A stretch of DNA of 32,793 nt from Verrucomicrobiota bacterium (lineage in GTDB: Bacteria > Verrucomicrobiota > Verrucomicrobiia > Limisphaerales > UBA1096), in NCBI GenBank assembly GCA_014382705.1, contig JACNJE010000048.1, positions 1 through 32,793 of the forward strand, written 5' to 3'. Shown here in pieces: positions 7,909 to 16,237 of the stretch. How positions within the stretch are numbered: the first letter of the stretch is position 1; every line of letters begins with the position of its first letter. A program made the position numbers and the translations under genes. The notes below the pieces were generated by a model. The model worked only from the letters and a program-made list of their open reading frames with translations, ran no database searches and was not told the origin of the DNA.

Positions 7909-10896
7909 GTGAACGGAGCACGTTTTCATTTAGCCACGCTTATGGCGATTGGCGGCTTGGCCACGTTGGCGTTGCCTCTTGGCCAAGCGGAACGAACCGG
8001 CTTTTCGCCGGAGGGCATCCAATTCTTTGAAAACAAGATTCGGCCGCTGCTCGTCGAGCATTGCCACGAGTGCCACGGCAATGAAAAGCACAAAGGCAAC
8101 CTCCAGCTAAACTCCCGAAAAACCATCCTGCGGGGCGGCGACTCTGGCGCGGCAATCGTGCCCGGCGACCCGGCCAAGAGCCTGTTGATCGAGGCGGTCA
8201 AGTACACCAACTCTGACTTGGAGATGCCGCCCAAGAAAAAGTTGGGCAAACAGGCCGTGGCCGATCTCGAGCAATGGATCCGTCTCGGCGCTCCTTGGCC
8301 AAGCAAGACCGAACAAGTCACCGCCAAGCGCGAATACGGTTTTTCAATCACCGATGAAGACCGTGACTACTGGGCGTTCCGCCCGGTCAAGCGTCCGCGC
8401 TTGGCCAAGCGCAACGGCAACCAAACGCCGATTGACCAGTTGATCCAAGCGCAACTCGACGCCCGGGGCATCGCCGCGAACCCGATCGCCGACAAAGCCA
8501 CGCTCATTCGCCGCGCGTACTTTGACCTCATCGGCCTGCCGCCGACTTATGGCGAGGTGCAGGCGTTCGTGAACGACGACTCGCCCGACGCCTGGCCAAA
8601 GCTCGTCGAGCATCTGCTCGTCGAGCATCTGCTCGGCCTGCCTCAGTACGGCGAACGCTGGGGCCGCCACTGGCTCGACGTCGTGCGCTTCGCCCAGACC
8701 AACGGCTACGAGCGCGACGATGAAAAACCGCTTGTCTGGAAATACCGCGACTACGTCATCCGCTCGTTCAACGAGGACAAGCCGTACGACCGGTTCGTGA
8801 TGGAGCAGATCGCCGGCGACGAGTTGACGGACGTGGACAATGACAGCCTAATCGCCACCGGTTTTTACCGACTCGGCGTCTGGGATGACGAACCGGACGA
8901 CCGGCGCGCCGCCGAGTTCGAAGGGCTCGACGATATGCTCAAGACCACGTCGGAAACCTTCATGGGCCTGACGGTTGGCTGTGCGCGTTGCCATGATCAC
9001 ATGTTCGATCCCATCTCGCAACGGGACTACTACGAGATGTTGGCCTTCTTCCGGAACGTCCGCTTCTACGACAAGCCCAAGTACGAATGGGACTCCGCCA
9101 CCTACTCGCCGCTCATCGCGCCGCTTGAAGTTTTTGCGTGGCAAAACCAGCCGGACAAACCGAAGGACGCCAAGCCACCTTGGGACGGCCGCGAGTACGC
9201 GATGACCGTGCGCGAACACAGCGCCAAGCCGATGGACACGCACCTGCTGATCCGCGGCAACGCCGGACGCCCCAGCAAAAAAGTGGAGCCGGAATTTCTC
9301 AAGGTCTTGGCCAAGGCCAAGCCGGCCATCGAGAAGTCGCCCAACCCGTTCACGACCGGCCGCCGGCTCGCACTGGCCAAGTGGATCGCCAGCCCCGGGC
9401 ACCCGCTGACAGCCCGCGTGATGGCCAACCGCATTTGGCAATTCCACTTCGGGCGCGGCCTCGTCGCGACACCGAACGACTTCGGCAAGGCCGGCCAGCC
9501 CTGCGCCAACCCTGCGCTGCTCGATTGGCTGGCTGCGGAGTTCGTCGCCGGCGACTGGTCGATCAAGCACATGCATCGCGTGATCGTGAACAGCGAAGCT
9601 TACCGCCGCACCTCATGGCAAAATCCGATGAACCAAAACGCCGATCCCGGCAACGAGCTGGTCTGGCGCCAGACCGTTCGCCGTCTCGAGGCCGAGGCCA
9701 TTCGCGATGCTATTCTCAAGACCAGCAACTCGCTCAACACCGCGATGGGCGGCCGGGGATTTTATCCGAACTTCAGCGGCGAAGTGATCGCCGGCGCTTC
9801 CAGGCCGGGCCGCGGCTGGGGCTACTCCAGGGCCGATGAGCAGGCACGCCGCAGCGTTTACGCCTTCGTAAAGCGGACGATGATGGTACCGTTTCTTGAG
9901 GTGTTCGACTACAGCGGGACCGAGGGTTCGATTGGTGCTCGTGCGGTGACCACCGTCGCCCCGCAAGCGCTCACCCTGCTCAACAGCGACTTTGTCTCCG
10001 GCCAGGCGCGCAGGCTCGCCGCCGAGTTGGCCCCGACAAACACAGGCGACACCGCCACGTTAGTGAATACGCTCTTCCGCCAGACGCTCGCCCGCGACGC
10101 AACGGCCGAAGAGATCGCCTTTGGCCAGCGCTACCTCCGCCAACAGGAAGCGCGGCACCACGCGGTGCGCCACCAACTTGTCTTCGCGCCGGACGTCCCG
10201 GCTTCCATCGAGCGCGATTTCCGCAACAAGCTGCCACAGGAAAAATTCCTCATCCCGCCCGACGCCAACTGGCGTTCCCATGCCGGCAAATGGGGCGGCG
10301 GCTACGAGGGCATCATGAACGTCGTTCCGGGGCGCGGACCGTTCGTGCTGATGACCGCAGCCAAGCAGGCCGACGTCAAACTCAGCGGCCGGATCAAACT
10401 CGAGCAAAGCGTCGAGAACGCCGGCATTCTGCTTCGGGCCAACGCCAACGGAACTGACAACACCGGCTACGAAATCCACTTCGATACTCAGCAAAACGAG
10501 TTGCTGATTCGTCGCCACGCCATGGAAGTCAAGATCTTGGCCAAGCGCGGACTCCGCTCGTCGTTTGGCTGGCGTAACTTTCGAGCGGAATTGGCCAAGG
10601 GCGAAATGCGCTTTTGGCTCGGCGACAGTGGCGAACCGCTGCTCACCGTCAAAGACGAGTCACCCATCGAGGGCGAAGGCCACATCGGTATCCGCGCCTG
10701 GGGCGGCGCTGTCCGCACCGATCAGTTGAAACTGCACTTGGCCAAGCACGATGTCTTCATCAACGAAATCGCCCCCTCCAAATCGAAAGACGTTGAACGG
10801 CTCGCCAACGCCCAAGCCGGCTTGGCCAAGCGCCGCGCGCTGCAGGATCTTTGCTCCGTGATGTTTAACATCAGCGAGTTTGTCTACATTGACTGA
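7909..10896 (+). CDS. Secreted cytochrome-c/DUF1549/DUF1553 protein with inserted beta-sandwich domain
   Basis: With the GTG at 7909 the protein has 995 residues. I prefer this start because it gives a signal peptide with a positively charged beginning (RFHLATL) before the hydrophobic core; an ATG at 7942 and a TTG at 7861 are alternatives. The haem-c motif C-H-E-C-H is at residues 52-56. DUF1549 follows with YFDLIGLPP, YGERWGRHWLD and GCARCHDHMFDP. DUF1553 then starts near RLALAKWIASPGHPLTARV. Its end (ALQDLCSVMFNISEFVYID) is separated from the rest by about 200 residues resembling a LamG/DUF1080-like concanavalin fold (VENAGILLRANANG, GHIGIRAWGG). It is an exported protein, likely co-transcribed with the DUF1501 gene 50 bases downstream. 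Six palindromes lie inside it, the highest number of any gene in the window. Confidence 0.92.
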   Translation: MNGARFHLATLMAIGGLATLALPLGQAERTGFSPEGIQFFENKIRPLLVEHCHECHGNEKHKGNLQLNSRKTILRGGDSGAAIVPGDPAKSLLIEAVKYTNSDLEMPPKKKLGKQAVADLEQWIRLGAPWPSKTEQVTAKREYGFSITDEDRDYWAFRPVKRPRLAKRNGNQTPIDQLIQAQLDARGIAANPIADKATLIRRAYFDLIGLPPTYGEVQAFVNDDSPDAWPKLVEHLLVEHLLGLPQYGERWGRHWLDVVRFAQTNGYERDDEKPLVWKYRDYVIRSFNEDKPYDRFVMEQIAGDELTDVDNDSLIATGFYRLGVWDDEPDDRRAAEFEGLDDMLKTTSETFMGLTVGCARCHDHMFDPISQRDYYEMLAFFRNVRFYDKPKYEWDSATYSPLIAPLEVFAWQNQPDKPKDAKPPWDGREYAMTVREHSAKPMDTHLLIRGNAGRPSKKVEPEFLKVLAKAKPAIEKSPNPFTTGRRLALAKWIASPGHPLTARVMANRIWQFHFGRGLVATPNDFGKAGQPCANPALLDWLAAEFVAGDWSIKHMHRVIVNSEAYRRTSWQNPMNQNADPGNELVWRQTVRRLEAEAIRDAILKTSNSLNTAMGGRGFYPNFSGEVIAGASRPGRGWGYSRADEQARRSVYAFVKRTMMVPFLEVFDYSGTEGSIGARAVTTVAPQALTLLNSDFVSGQARRLAAELAPTNTGDTATLVNTLFRQTLARDATAEEIAFGQRYLRQQEARHHAVRHQLVFAPDVPASIERDFRNKLPQEKFLIPPDANWRSHAGKWGGGYEGIMNVVPGRGPFVLMTAAKQADVKLSGRIKLEQSVENAGILLRANANGTDNTGYEIHFDTQQNELLIRRHAMEVKILAKRGLRSSFGWRNFRAELAKGEMRFWLGDSGEPLLTVKDESPIEGEGHIGIRAWGGAVRTDQLKLHLAKHDVFINEIAPSKSKDVERLANAQAGLAKRRALQDLCSVMFNISEFVYID
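8602..8631 (+). repeat. In-frame 15-base tandem duplication
   Basis: The unit CTCGTCGAGCATCTG occurs twice back to back, coding for LVEHL-LVEHL within the DUF1549 region. The family normally has a single copy of this helix segment, so this looks like a recent slippage duplication that keeps the frame. Confidence 0.85.
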
Positions 10897-10946
10897 GAGT
10901 CGCGTTCGACTTACTTTTTCCGAGACCATTTGATGCGAATGAAGCG

Positions 10947-12413
10947 ATGAACCCGAAACTTGTAGAGCAGTTCAGCAGGCGCGGGTTCGTGCAGCGGTTC
11001 GGCACGGCGATGGCTGGCGTGTCGTTGTCCGGCATTTTCCCCGGCGACAAGGTATTCGCCGCCCCTGCCTCCGCTCTGGTCGACCGCACCAATCCGCTCA
11101 AACCCCGCAGGGCGCATTTCCCGACGAAGGCCAAGGCCTGCATTTACCTGTATATGTACGGCGGGCCAAGCCAGATGGATTTGTTCGACTACAAGCCGGA
11201 ACTGGCGAGGCATCACGGCAAAACCATCGACATCGAGATGCGTCGCCGCAGCATCCGTAAGGAGAAAATTCTCGGCCCGGTTCGGGAGTTCAAGCGACGC
11301 GGCCAATCAGGCCTTTGGTGCTCCGACGCCTTCCCACATACCGCCCGGCACATGGACAAGATGGCGGTCATCAAGTCGCTCTACATGGACTCCTTCGCCC
11401 ACGGCTCCGCAAACATACAGATGAACTCCGGCCGCGTGCTGCAGGGCCACCCTGCCCTCGGCGCGTGGATCGCTCACGGCCTCGGTTCCACAAACAAGAA
11501 TCTGCCGTCGTTCGTCGTGATGCTTGACCCACGAGGCGGCCCCATCCCCGGCGCGGCCAACTGGACCAGCGGCTACATGCCGGCCGCCTATCAGGGCACC
11601 GTGCTGCGTTCCTCCGGCAACCCGATTCTCGACCTCGCATCGCGCTCCGTCCGCACCCACAGGATGCAGGGTGAACGCATCGACACCATCAACGCCCTGA
11701 ACGGCATGCACCTTCGCAGCCGACAAGGCTACAGCGAACTTGCCGCCCGCATTGCGAGCTACGACCTGGCTTACCAGCTGCAGTCCACCGCTCCCGAGGC
11801 GCTGGACATCTCCAGCGAGTCCGGGAAAACCAAGGCGATGTACGGGCTGTACGACAAAAAAGTCGACCACTCGATCGCCATCTCGCCGGCTCACTTTGGC
11901 CGCCAATGCCTCGTCGCGCGGCGTCTCGTCGAGCGTGGCGTGCGCTTTATCCAGCTTTACTCCGGCGGGGGTCATCAACAACAAAACTGGGACGCCCACA
12001 ACGGAGTGGACGAAAACCTGAAAATCCACTGCCCGGAAGTGGACAAACCGATTGCCGGCCTGCTCGGCGACCTCGAACAACGTGGCATGCTGGAGGAAAC
12101 TTTGGTGATTTGGGGTGGCGAATTCGGACGCCAACCAGTATTTCAGGGCAAAAACGGTGGGCGCGACCACAACCCAAAAGGCTTCACCTACTGGATGGCC
12201 GGCGCGGGTGTCAACGCTGGAACCGACTACGGCGAGACCGACGAACTCGGCCACGAAGCCGTCGTCAACCGACACCACATTCGCGACCTCCACGCCACCA
12301 TCCTACACCTCATGGGCTTGGATCACGAACAACTGACCTTTCACTACGGCGGCCTAGATCAACGCCTGACCGGAGTCATCCCCGCAACCCCCATCGGCCC
12401 CCTCATCGCGTAA
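10947..12413 (+). CDS. DUF1501 protein with Tat signal
   Basis: This 488-residue protein is a member of the DUF1501 family (alkaline-phosphatase/sulfatase superfamily fold). A twin-arginine signal is clear at the N-terminus (S10-R-R-G-F-V-Q), so it is exported folded. Typical family strings are CIYLYMYGGPSQMDLFDYKP, SGGGHQQQNWDAH, WGGEFGRQP and GRDHNPKGFTYWMAG; the His and Asp residues in these resemble metal ligands of the superfamily. Family members are nearly always encoded next to a DUF1549/1553 cytochrome protein, as here. The reaction is not known. It contains no palindrome copy. Its stop is followed at once by a palindrome and the larA 3'-end copy. Confidence 0.93.
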   Translation: MNPKLVEQFSRRGFVQRFGTAMAGVSLSGIFPGDKVFAAPASALVDRTNPLKPRRAHFPTKAKACIYLYMYGGPSQMDLFDYKPELARHHGKTIDIEMRRRSIRKEKILGPVREFKRRGQSGLWCSDAFPHTARHMDKMAVIKSLYMDSFAHGSANIQMNSGRVLQGHPALGAWIAHGLGSTNKNLPSFVVMLDPRGGPIPGAANWTSGYMPAAYQGTVLRSSGNPILDLASRSVRTHRMQGERIDTINALNGMHLRSRQGYSELAARIASYDLAYQLQSTAPEALDISSESGKTKAMYGLYDKKVDHSIAISPAHFGRQCLVARRLVERGVRFIQLYSGGGHQQQNWDAHNGVDENLKIHCPEVDKPIAGLLGDLEQRGMLEETLVIWGGEFGRQPVFQGKNGGRDHNPKGFTYWMAGAGVNAGTDYGETDELGHEAVVNRHHIRDLHATILHLMGLDHEQLTFHYGGLDQRLTGVIPATPIGPLIA

Positions 12414-12414
12414 A

Positions 12415-12503
12415 CCAAGCGCTTGGCCCAGCACGGCCCAAACGCCCGCGTGGCCGTGCTGCCGCAAGGCCCGTTGACGATCCCCTACCTCGCGTAGTTT
12501 CGC
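12415..12503 (+). pseudogene. Copy of the larA 3' end (89 bases)
   Basis: This stretch aligns without gaps to the last 83 bases of larA plus 6 bases beyond its stop (7762-7850). I count 6 mismatches, all in the first 27 bases; the final 62 bases are identical. Read in the larA frame it codes AKRLAQHGPNARVAVLPQGP and onwards to the same stop. Either a short segment was duplicated past the cytochrome/DUF1501 pair, or it is the tail of a second larA copy that was otherwise deleted. It begins with the palindrome CCAAGCGCTTGG, which is also present in larA. Confidence 0.85.
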
Positions 12504-12518
12504 GAGGAGAGCGGTGCG

Positions 12519-12728
12519 CTAGTCGCGCTTGAGAATCTCTCCGCGCTCTCGCTCGTATTCGTCCGGGGAGATGGCACCGGCGTCGAGCGCCGTTTTCAGA
12601 TCCACCAACTCCTGCCCGAGAGAGGGCGTTTTTTTGGAGGAACCGATACTGAGGCCGATGCAACTGGTAAGAGCGGCAGCCATCGTGAACGCACAAACTG
12701 CAGAGATGAATCGTTTCATGTCGAACAT
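12519..12728 (-). CDS. Small SHOCT-domain lipoprotein
   Basis: The 69-residue protein has a lipoprotein signal peptide with lipobox LTSC (Cys at residue 23). It ends in a short SHOCT-like helix pair (LVDLKTALDAGAISPDEYERER), a motif found at the ends of many bacterial proteins and thought to mediate oligomerisation. An alternative ATG three codons in, at 12719, also gives a good signal peptide. It converges with the DUF1501 gene across the larA 3'-end copy. Function is unknown. Confidence 0.78.
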   Translation of the reverse strand: MFDMKRFISAVCAFTMAAALTSCIGLSIGSSKKTPSLGQELVDLKTALDAGAISPDEYERERGEILKRD

Positions 12729-12787
12729 GGGACGCGGAACCTAAGGAACAGTCAACGGCGCGTCAACAGAACAAAGCCAGGCTGAAA

Positions 12788-12797
12788 CTTGGCCAAG
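12788..12797. repeat. Palindrome CTTGGCCAAG upstream of the SHOCT gene
   Basis: This is an extragenic copy in the 115-base gap between the TIR-TPR gene (ending at 12844) and the SHOCT lipoprotein gene. Nothing else recognisable lies in the gap. Confidence 0.75.
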
Positions 12798-12843
12798 CGC
12801 AACCATGGAGAGCGGCGCTCCGTGCTGCATGGGAAGAAGCAAA

Positions 12844-14637
12844 CTATTCCACGCCATCTTTGCTCTTCGAAGCGTCAAAAACTTCCTTAAATGCCACTTG
12901 CAGCAGATCTCTGGTCACCTTGGCGGCGCTCCAAACTTCCTGCTCTCGCCGCAATAAATTCAGGGAATAGGTGGGGTATTTTTCAACCAGTTGGTTGTAG
13001 TAAAGTTTAGCCGTATCGAACTCACCGTTGATCCAATAAAGGCAAACCGCTCTAGCCAAGTGATGGTTGTTTTTGATCCCTTGTTTCAACGCATACTCCA
13101 ACGCTTTGTCAGGTTCGTTGTTCGTCAGATAATAATTCACATACCCATAATAATACCAACCTTGAGGCGTTTCGTTATACTTCAACGCCTGATCGAGGTA
13201 TTCTTTCCCTGATTCCAAATCTACTCCGGTAGATGCGAGGAACGAACCTGCCGAAACCAATACAAGTGGTTCGTAGGGGTTGGCTCTCATTGCCGCTTCG
13301 ATCTGCAGTTTACAGTGAGTGAAATCCTTTTCATGCCGAGAAATCCAAATCTGTTCGATCAGTGCGATCGCGTTGCTTGGATTCAGTTCGATTGCCCGGG
13401 AAATGGACGCCTTCGCCTTGGCCATTGCGTCTGGAATGCGGTTGTAATCTCTTCGGATATCCTCCAGATATATCTCACTTAAAATCGCATGTGCGGTTGA
13501 AATGTCGGGATTTAACTCGATGCATTTTTCCAGATAACGGGTACCACTTGCCGTTACACCCTCAGTCTGTTCCTCCCAGACGGCTTTGCCGAGTTGGAGG
13601 AGTTCCATCGGGGTGAGGTCTTCCTCTTTTTTCACGAGGGCTTTCGCCAAAATATCGCGGTGGATGGCTCCGTCGTGGCCTGCAATGTGGGCGGCGATCA
13701 GGCCGGTGGCTTCGTCGATAAATTCACCTTCACCTTCGATGTCGCTTTCCCGGAGGGTTTTCGACCAGAAGTTGCGGCCGTCCTCCACGTTCAACAGCTT
13801 GGCGCTGATCCGGTTTTTGTCGCTATTGATGGTGGCCTGCAGGATGAACTCGGTGTCCAACTCTTTCGCAACGGCGAGCAGTTCCTGCGTGGTGGCGTCC
13901 GGCGAGACGGCCTTTCCTTTTGCCACTTTGTAATCCTTGAACCGGGTCAACTTGGCGTCGAGTTCCTCTCGCAACTCGCGGTTGCCCTCGGACACCTCCT
14001 GCCCGTCGCCGGTGTTGTGCACCGTGACGATGCAGAGGTCGGTGGTGGATTTGTAGACCTTGGCCGTTGCCGGCGGTTTGTCCGGCCCAGGTTCCGATCC
14101 GCCCTTGGTCAGGAAAAACGCCAGCACCGCCAACAGGGCCACAACCGCCACGATGGCGAACGGTGCCTTCGACGCCGGCTTGGTTCGTTGCGGGGCATGC
14201 GAAACAGCCGGCGCGGGAGGGGGTGCCTCGGCCGAGTCGATGTCCAGGCTGCTGAGGGTGCGAAGGATATTGTCGATGGTCTGCTGCGCTTGGCCCTTTT
14301 GGTGGATCAAATGCTGAATACCGGCCAACTGGTATTTCATCGCCGTGGGAATTTGGGCGTCCTCGATAAAAACCGGCAGGATGTGCTTCCGGGATTCGGA
14401 GGCCAACGCAAGTTCCTTGGTGACGTTCTGCGACTGGAACGCCGTGGAACTGGCAAACAGGATAAACACCTTACAGCCCTCGATCGCATGGACGATCTCT
14501 TGGCTCCACAGCTTGGCCCCGTGAATCCCCTCGTGGTCGATCCAGATCTGCAGCCCTTTTTCGCGCAGCTTTTCAACGATCGGGAACACTTGTTCCTGAT
14601 CTGAGCGGGCGTAGCTGACAAAAATTTGGGGAGTCAT
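12844..14637 (-). CDS. TIR domain / membrane span / TPR protein (paralogue 1)
   Basis: In this 597-residue protein, residues 1 to about 130 form a TIR_2-type domain (IFVSYARSDQEQ, WIDHEGIHG, VTKELALASE). E75 in the VTKEL motif lines up with the catalytic Glu of TIR NAD-cleaving enzymes such as SARM1. After a Pro/Ala-rich linker, a single membrane span covers about 158-177. A TolB/FlgO-like region follows (about 195-330), then TPR-like helical repeats to the end. The TIR would be cytoplasmic and the TPR part outside, by the positive-inside pattern. Known TIR domains either make signalling nucleotides or deplete NAD; whether this one is active is not known. The TPR half looks less GC-rich than the TIR half, and the gene carries no palindrome. 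The paralogue at 21590 has the same architecture. Confidence 0.88.
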   Translation of the reverse strand: MTPQIFVSYARSDQEQVFPIVEKLREKGLQIWIDHEGIHGAKLWSQEIVHAIEGCKVFILFASSTAFQSQNVTKELALASESRKHILPVFIEDAQIPTAMKYQLAGIQHLIHQKGQAQQTIDNILRTLSSLDIDSAEAPPPAPAVSHAPQRTKPASKAPFAIVAVVALLAVLAFFLTKGGSEPGPDKPPATAKVYKSTTDLCIVTVHNTGDGQEVSEGNRELREELDAKLTRFKDYKVAKGKAVSPDATTQELLAVAKELDTEFILQATINSDKNRISAKLLNVEDGRNFWSKTLRESDIEGEGEFIDEATGLIAAHIAGHDGAIHRDILAKALVKKEEDLTPMELLQLGKAVWEEQTEGVTASGTRYLEKCIELNPDISTAHAILSEIYLEDIRRDYNRIPDAMAKAKASISRAIELNPSNAIALIEQIWISRHEKDFTHCKLQIEAAMRANPYEPLVLVSAGSFLASTGVDLESGKEYLDQALKYNETPQGWYYYGYVNYYLTNNEPDKALEYALKQGIKNNHHLARAVCLYWINGEFDTAKLYYNQLVEKYPTYSLNLLRREQEVWSAAKVTRDLLQVAFKEVFDASKSKDGVE

Positions 14638-14738
14638 CGGGGTATGCAGTTCCGTAATGTGCCGAGTTTCTTTTCGGGGATGTTACGGGAAGGTTGAGTT
14701 TTGGCAAGATTCAACGCCAACGCGCAACAACCGATGCC

Positions 14739-14748
14739 CTTGGCCAAG
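14739..14748. repeat. Palindrome CTTGGCCAAG near the infA terminator
   Basis: This extragenic copy lies just beyond the T-tract of the infA terminator, in the space before the TIR-TPR gene. Confidence 0.75.
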
Positions 14749-14754
14749 CGGCAT

Positions 14755-14784
14755 AAAAAAAGCCAGGCCCGTACGGGGCCTGGC
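14755..14784 (-). terminator. Rho-independent terminator of infA
   Basis: On the minus strand, the hairpin GCCAGGCCC-loop-GGGCCTGGC (14762-14784, 4-5 base loop) is followed by seven T residues (14761-14755). It lies 25 bases past the infA stop and would end the cold-shock/infA transcript before the TIR-TPR gene. Confidence 0.92.
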
Positions 14785-14809
14785 CTGAATTGGGAATCTT
14801 GTTGGCGGA

Positions 14810-15037
14810 CTAGTCGTTGAGACGCCAGATGATCCGGGCCTTGTCGAGGTCGTACGGTGACATTTCCATCTTCACCTTGTCGCCGACGGCGAGCCGAATC
14901 CAGCGGCGCTTCCGCATTTTGCCGGCGATGTGCGCCAGCACTTCATGGTCGTTCTCCAGTTTGACCCGGAACATGGTTCCCGGGAGGACCTGACTCACTA
15001 CCCCGACAACCTCGATTTCCTCGCCGCCTTTTGCCAC
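14810..15037 (-). CDS. infA: Translation initiation factor IF-1
   Basis: The 75-residue S1-like OB-fold protein binds the A site of the 30S subunit during initiation. It matches IF-1 through its length, including the strings [24 protein letters not shown] and [10 protein letters not shown]. The start is GTG (VAKGGEE, read as Met). There is no upstream ATG, because an in-frame TGA lies five codons before it. No strong Shine-Dalgarno is seen at normal spacing. It lies 63 bases downstream of the cold-shock gene in the same direction and has its own terminator, so the two may form one transcript. Confidence 0.97.
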   Translation of the reverse strand: MAKGGEEIEVVGVVSQVLPGTMFRVKLENDHEVLAHIAGKMRKRRWIRLAVGDKVKMEMSPYDLDKARIIWRLND

Positions 15038-15100
15038 TGGAATTACGCGTCAGGAGTTCTTCCAGTTTTGATAGTTCAAATTCCGCAAAACCCTCCGGCT

Positions 15101-15295
15101 TTACACAACCTTGACGCCGGAGGCCTGCAATCCCTTGCGACCCTCGGTTTCCTCATACTCAACGGTGTCCCCCTCCTGGAGTTGGCCACCCTCAACTTCG
15201 TTGATGTGCACGAACAAGTCCTTGCCACCACCTTCCGGCTCAATGAAACCGTAACCTTTTTGATCGAAAAAACGAGCAACTTTACCTTTAGCCAT
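15101..15295 (-). CDS. Cold-shock domain protein (CspA family)
   Basis: This 64-residue single cold-shock domain carries RNP1 (KGYGFI) and RNP2 (DLFVHI), which bind single-stranded RNA/DNA. I used the ATG of MAKGKVARFF at 15295, the family's usual start, instead of an upstream in-frame ATG at 15370. A purine-rich AAAGAAAAAG precedes the start. The 120-base AT-richer leader (15296-15415) probably contains the promoter, but I see no convincing -35/-10 pair. It is followed by infA, a sensible pairing for translation at low temperature. Confidence 0.95.
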   Translation of the reverse strand: MAKGKVARFFDQKGYGFIEPEGGGKDLFVHINEVEGGQLQEGDTVEYEETEGRKGLQASGVKVV

Positions 15296-15415
15296 AATCT
15301 TTTTCTTTATTAAAACGCACCCACTTTGGGCGCAAGGGCGCGAGACTGCCCCAAAATTTTCAATTGGCAAGAAAATAAAGGGAATTATTCGCCCGCTTGG
15401 CCTGATCGGATCCGT

Positions 15416-16018
15416 TCAATGATCGCCGGCGTTTCGCCTGTGAAGGGCTGAAAGGAACGCCCGCTTGGCCAAGGTGCCGCCCCGCCGGCCGGTTAACCCG
15501 TCTACCATATCAAACAACACGGCCCCTCCCCGAGTCTGCCTGTAAATCACGCAAAACGGGTATTGGACCAGATGTTGAATGGCGGGTGCCTGGGTAAATG
15601 TGACCCCGGCGGAGAATGCCCGGGCCAAGCGGAGTGACGAAAGATAATTGCGGGCGATCTCGCCGGTTTCGTCGAGGTCCAGCGGGTACGGGAATTCGTC
15701 GGCACCATCCGGCCTGTCGCCCAACGGCAACTCCGTCTCCCTCATGTGCCGCGCCTCACGCCGGTAACCATCCACGAGAATGGAAAGGCCGAGGTTCGAT
15801 TTCGAGTTTTCAAGCTCGCAGCGCAGCAGGCAAAACGGCAGGTGGACGGTCTCCGTCTTGAGCAGTCGGGAGCGGCCGGATAACAGGCGAAAAAAACGCC
15901 CGATCACACCCGGCCGCAGGATCCCCTCCGCCCGGGTTGGGCTGACCTGGCATTCCGCCCACACGGTGGGGACATCCGTCAACGGTCGGCCGGTTTGCCT
16001 TTTTTTGAGAGTCTGCAA
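15416..16018 (-). CDS. Hypothetical protein, last gene of the amino-sugar cluster
   Basis: I do not recognise this 200-residue protein. It has no clear signal peptide or membrane span; it is rich in Arg/Leu, and the stretch QYPFCVIYRQTRGGAVLFDMVDG near the C-terminal third looks like a beta-rich core. Its start overlaps the end of the preceding small membrane gene by 40 bases, as expected of an operon. A palindrome copy codes for TLAKR near the C-terminus. It might be a false frame, but no competing frame is better. Confidence 0.5.
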   Translation of the reverse strand: MQTLKKRQTGRPLTDVPTVWAECQVSPTRAEGILRPGVIGRFFRLLSGRSRLLKTETVHLPFCLLRCELENSKSNLGLSILVDGYRREARHMRETELPLGDRPDGADEFPYPLDLDETGEIARNYLSSLRLARAFSAGVTFTQAPAIQHLVQYPFCVIYRQTRGGAVLFDMVDGLTGRRGGTLAKRAFLSALHRRNAGDH

Positions 16019-16233
16019 CTGAGAAATAGAGAGACGCCGCCGACCGTTGCCAACAAGGTCGCTGACACCACGTTCACCACCCGGCCGGCGGTCGGCTGCT
16101 CGTAGAACAGGCCCAGGCTAAGCAGAACCGCGAAGCCAAGGAAGCACCAACTCATGAACTTGAGGCTGACCGCATCCCTCTCGTGATTCCGGCTGCCGGC
16201 GGCTTCCGTGTTGCCATCCTTGGGTGAGTTCAT
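15979..16233 (-). CDS. Small two-span membrane protein
   Basis: The 84-residue protein has a charged N-terminus of about 24 residues, then two hydrophobic spans (about 26-43 and 50-70) with a short loop, and a basic tail. No family was recognised. It starts 4 bases after the stop of the gene before it, so it belongs to the same transcript as the symporter. An accessory role in transport is only a guess. Confidence 0.6.
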   Translation of the reverse strand: MNSPKDGNTEAAGSRNHERDAVSLKFMSWCFLGFAVLLSLGLFYEQPTAGRVVNVVSATLLATVGGVSLFLSCRLSKKGKPADR

Positions 16234-16237
16234 GGGG

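Noticed and set aside
13594..14604. Long plus-strand open frame (336 codons) opposite the TIR-TPR gene
   Set aside because: It is an antisense shadow of a well-supported TIR gene in GC-rich DNA, with no recognisable domain. The same applies to other long opposite-strand frames such as 11307-12293, 18326-19285, 24098-25195, 25436-26707, 29734-30789 and 30408-32336.
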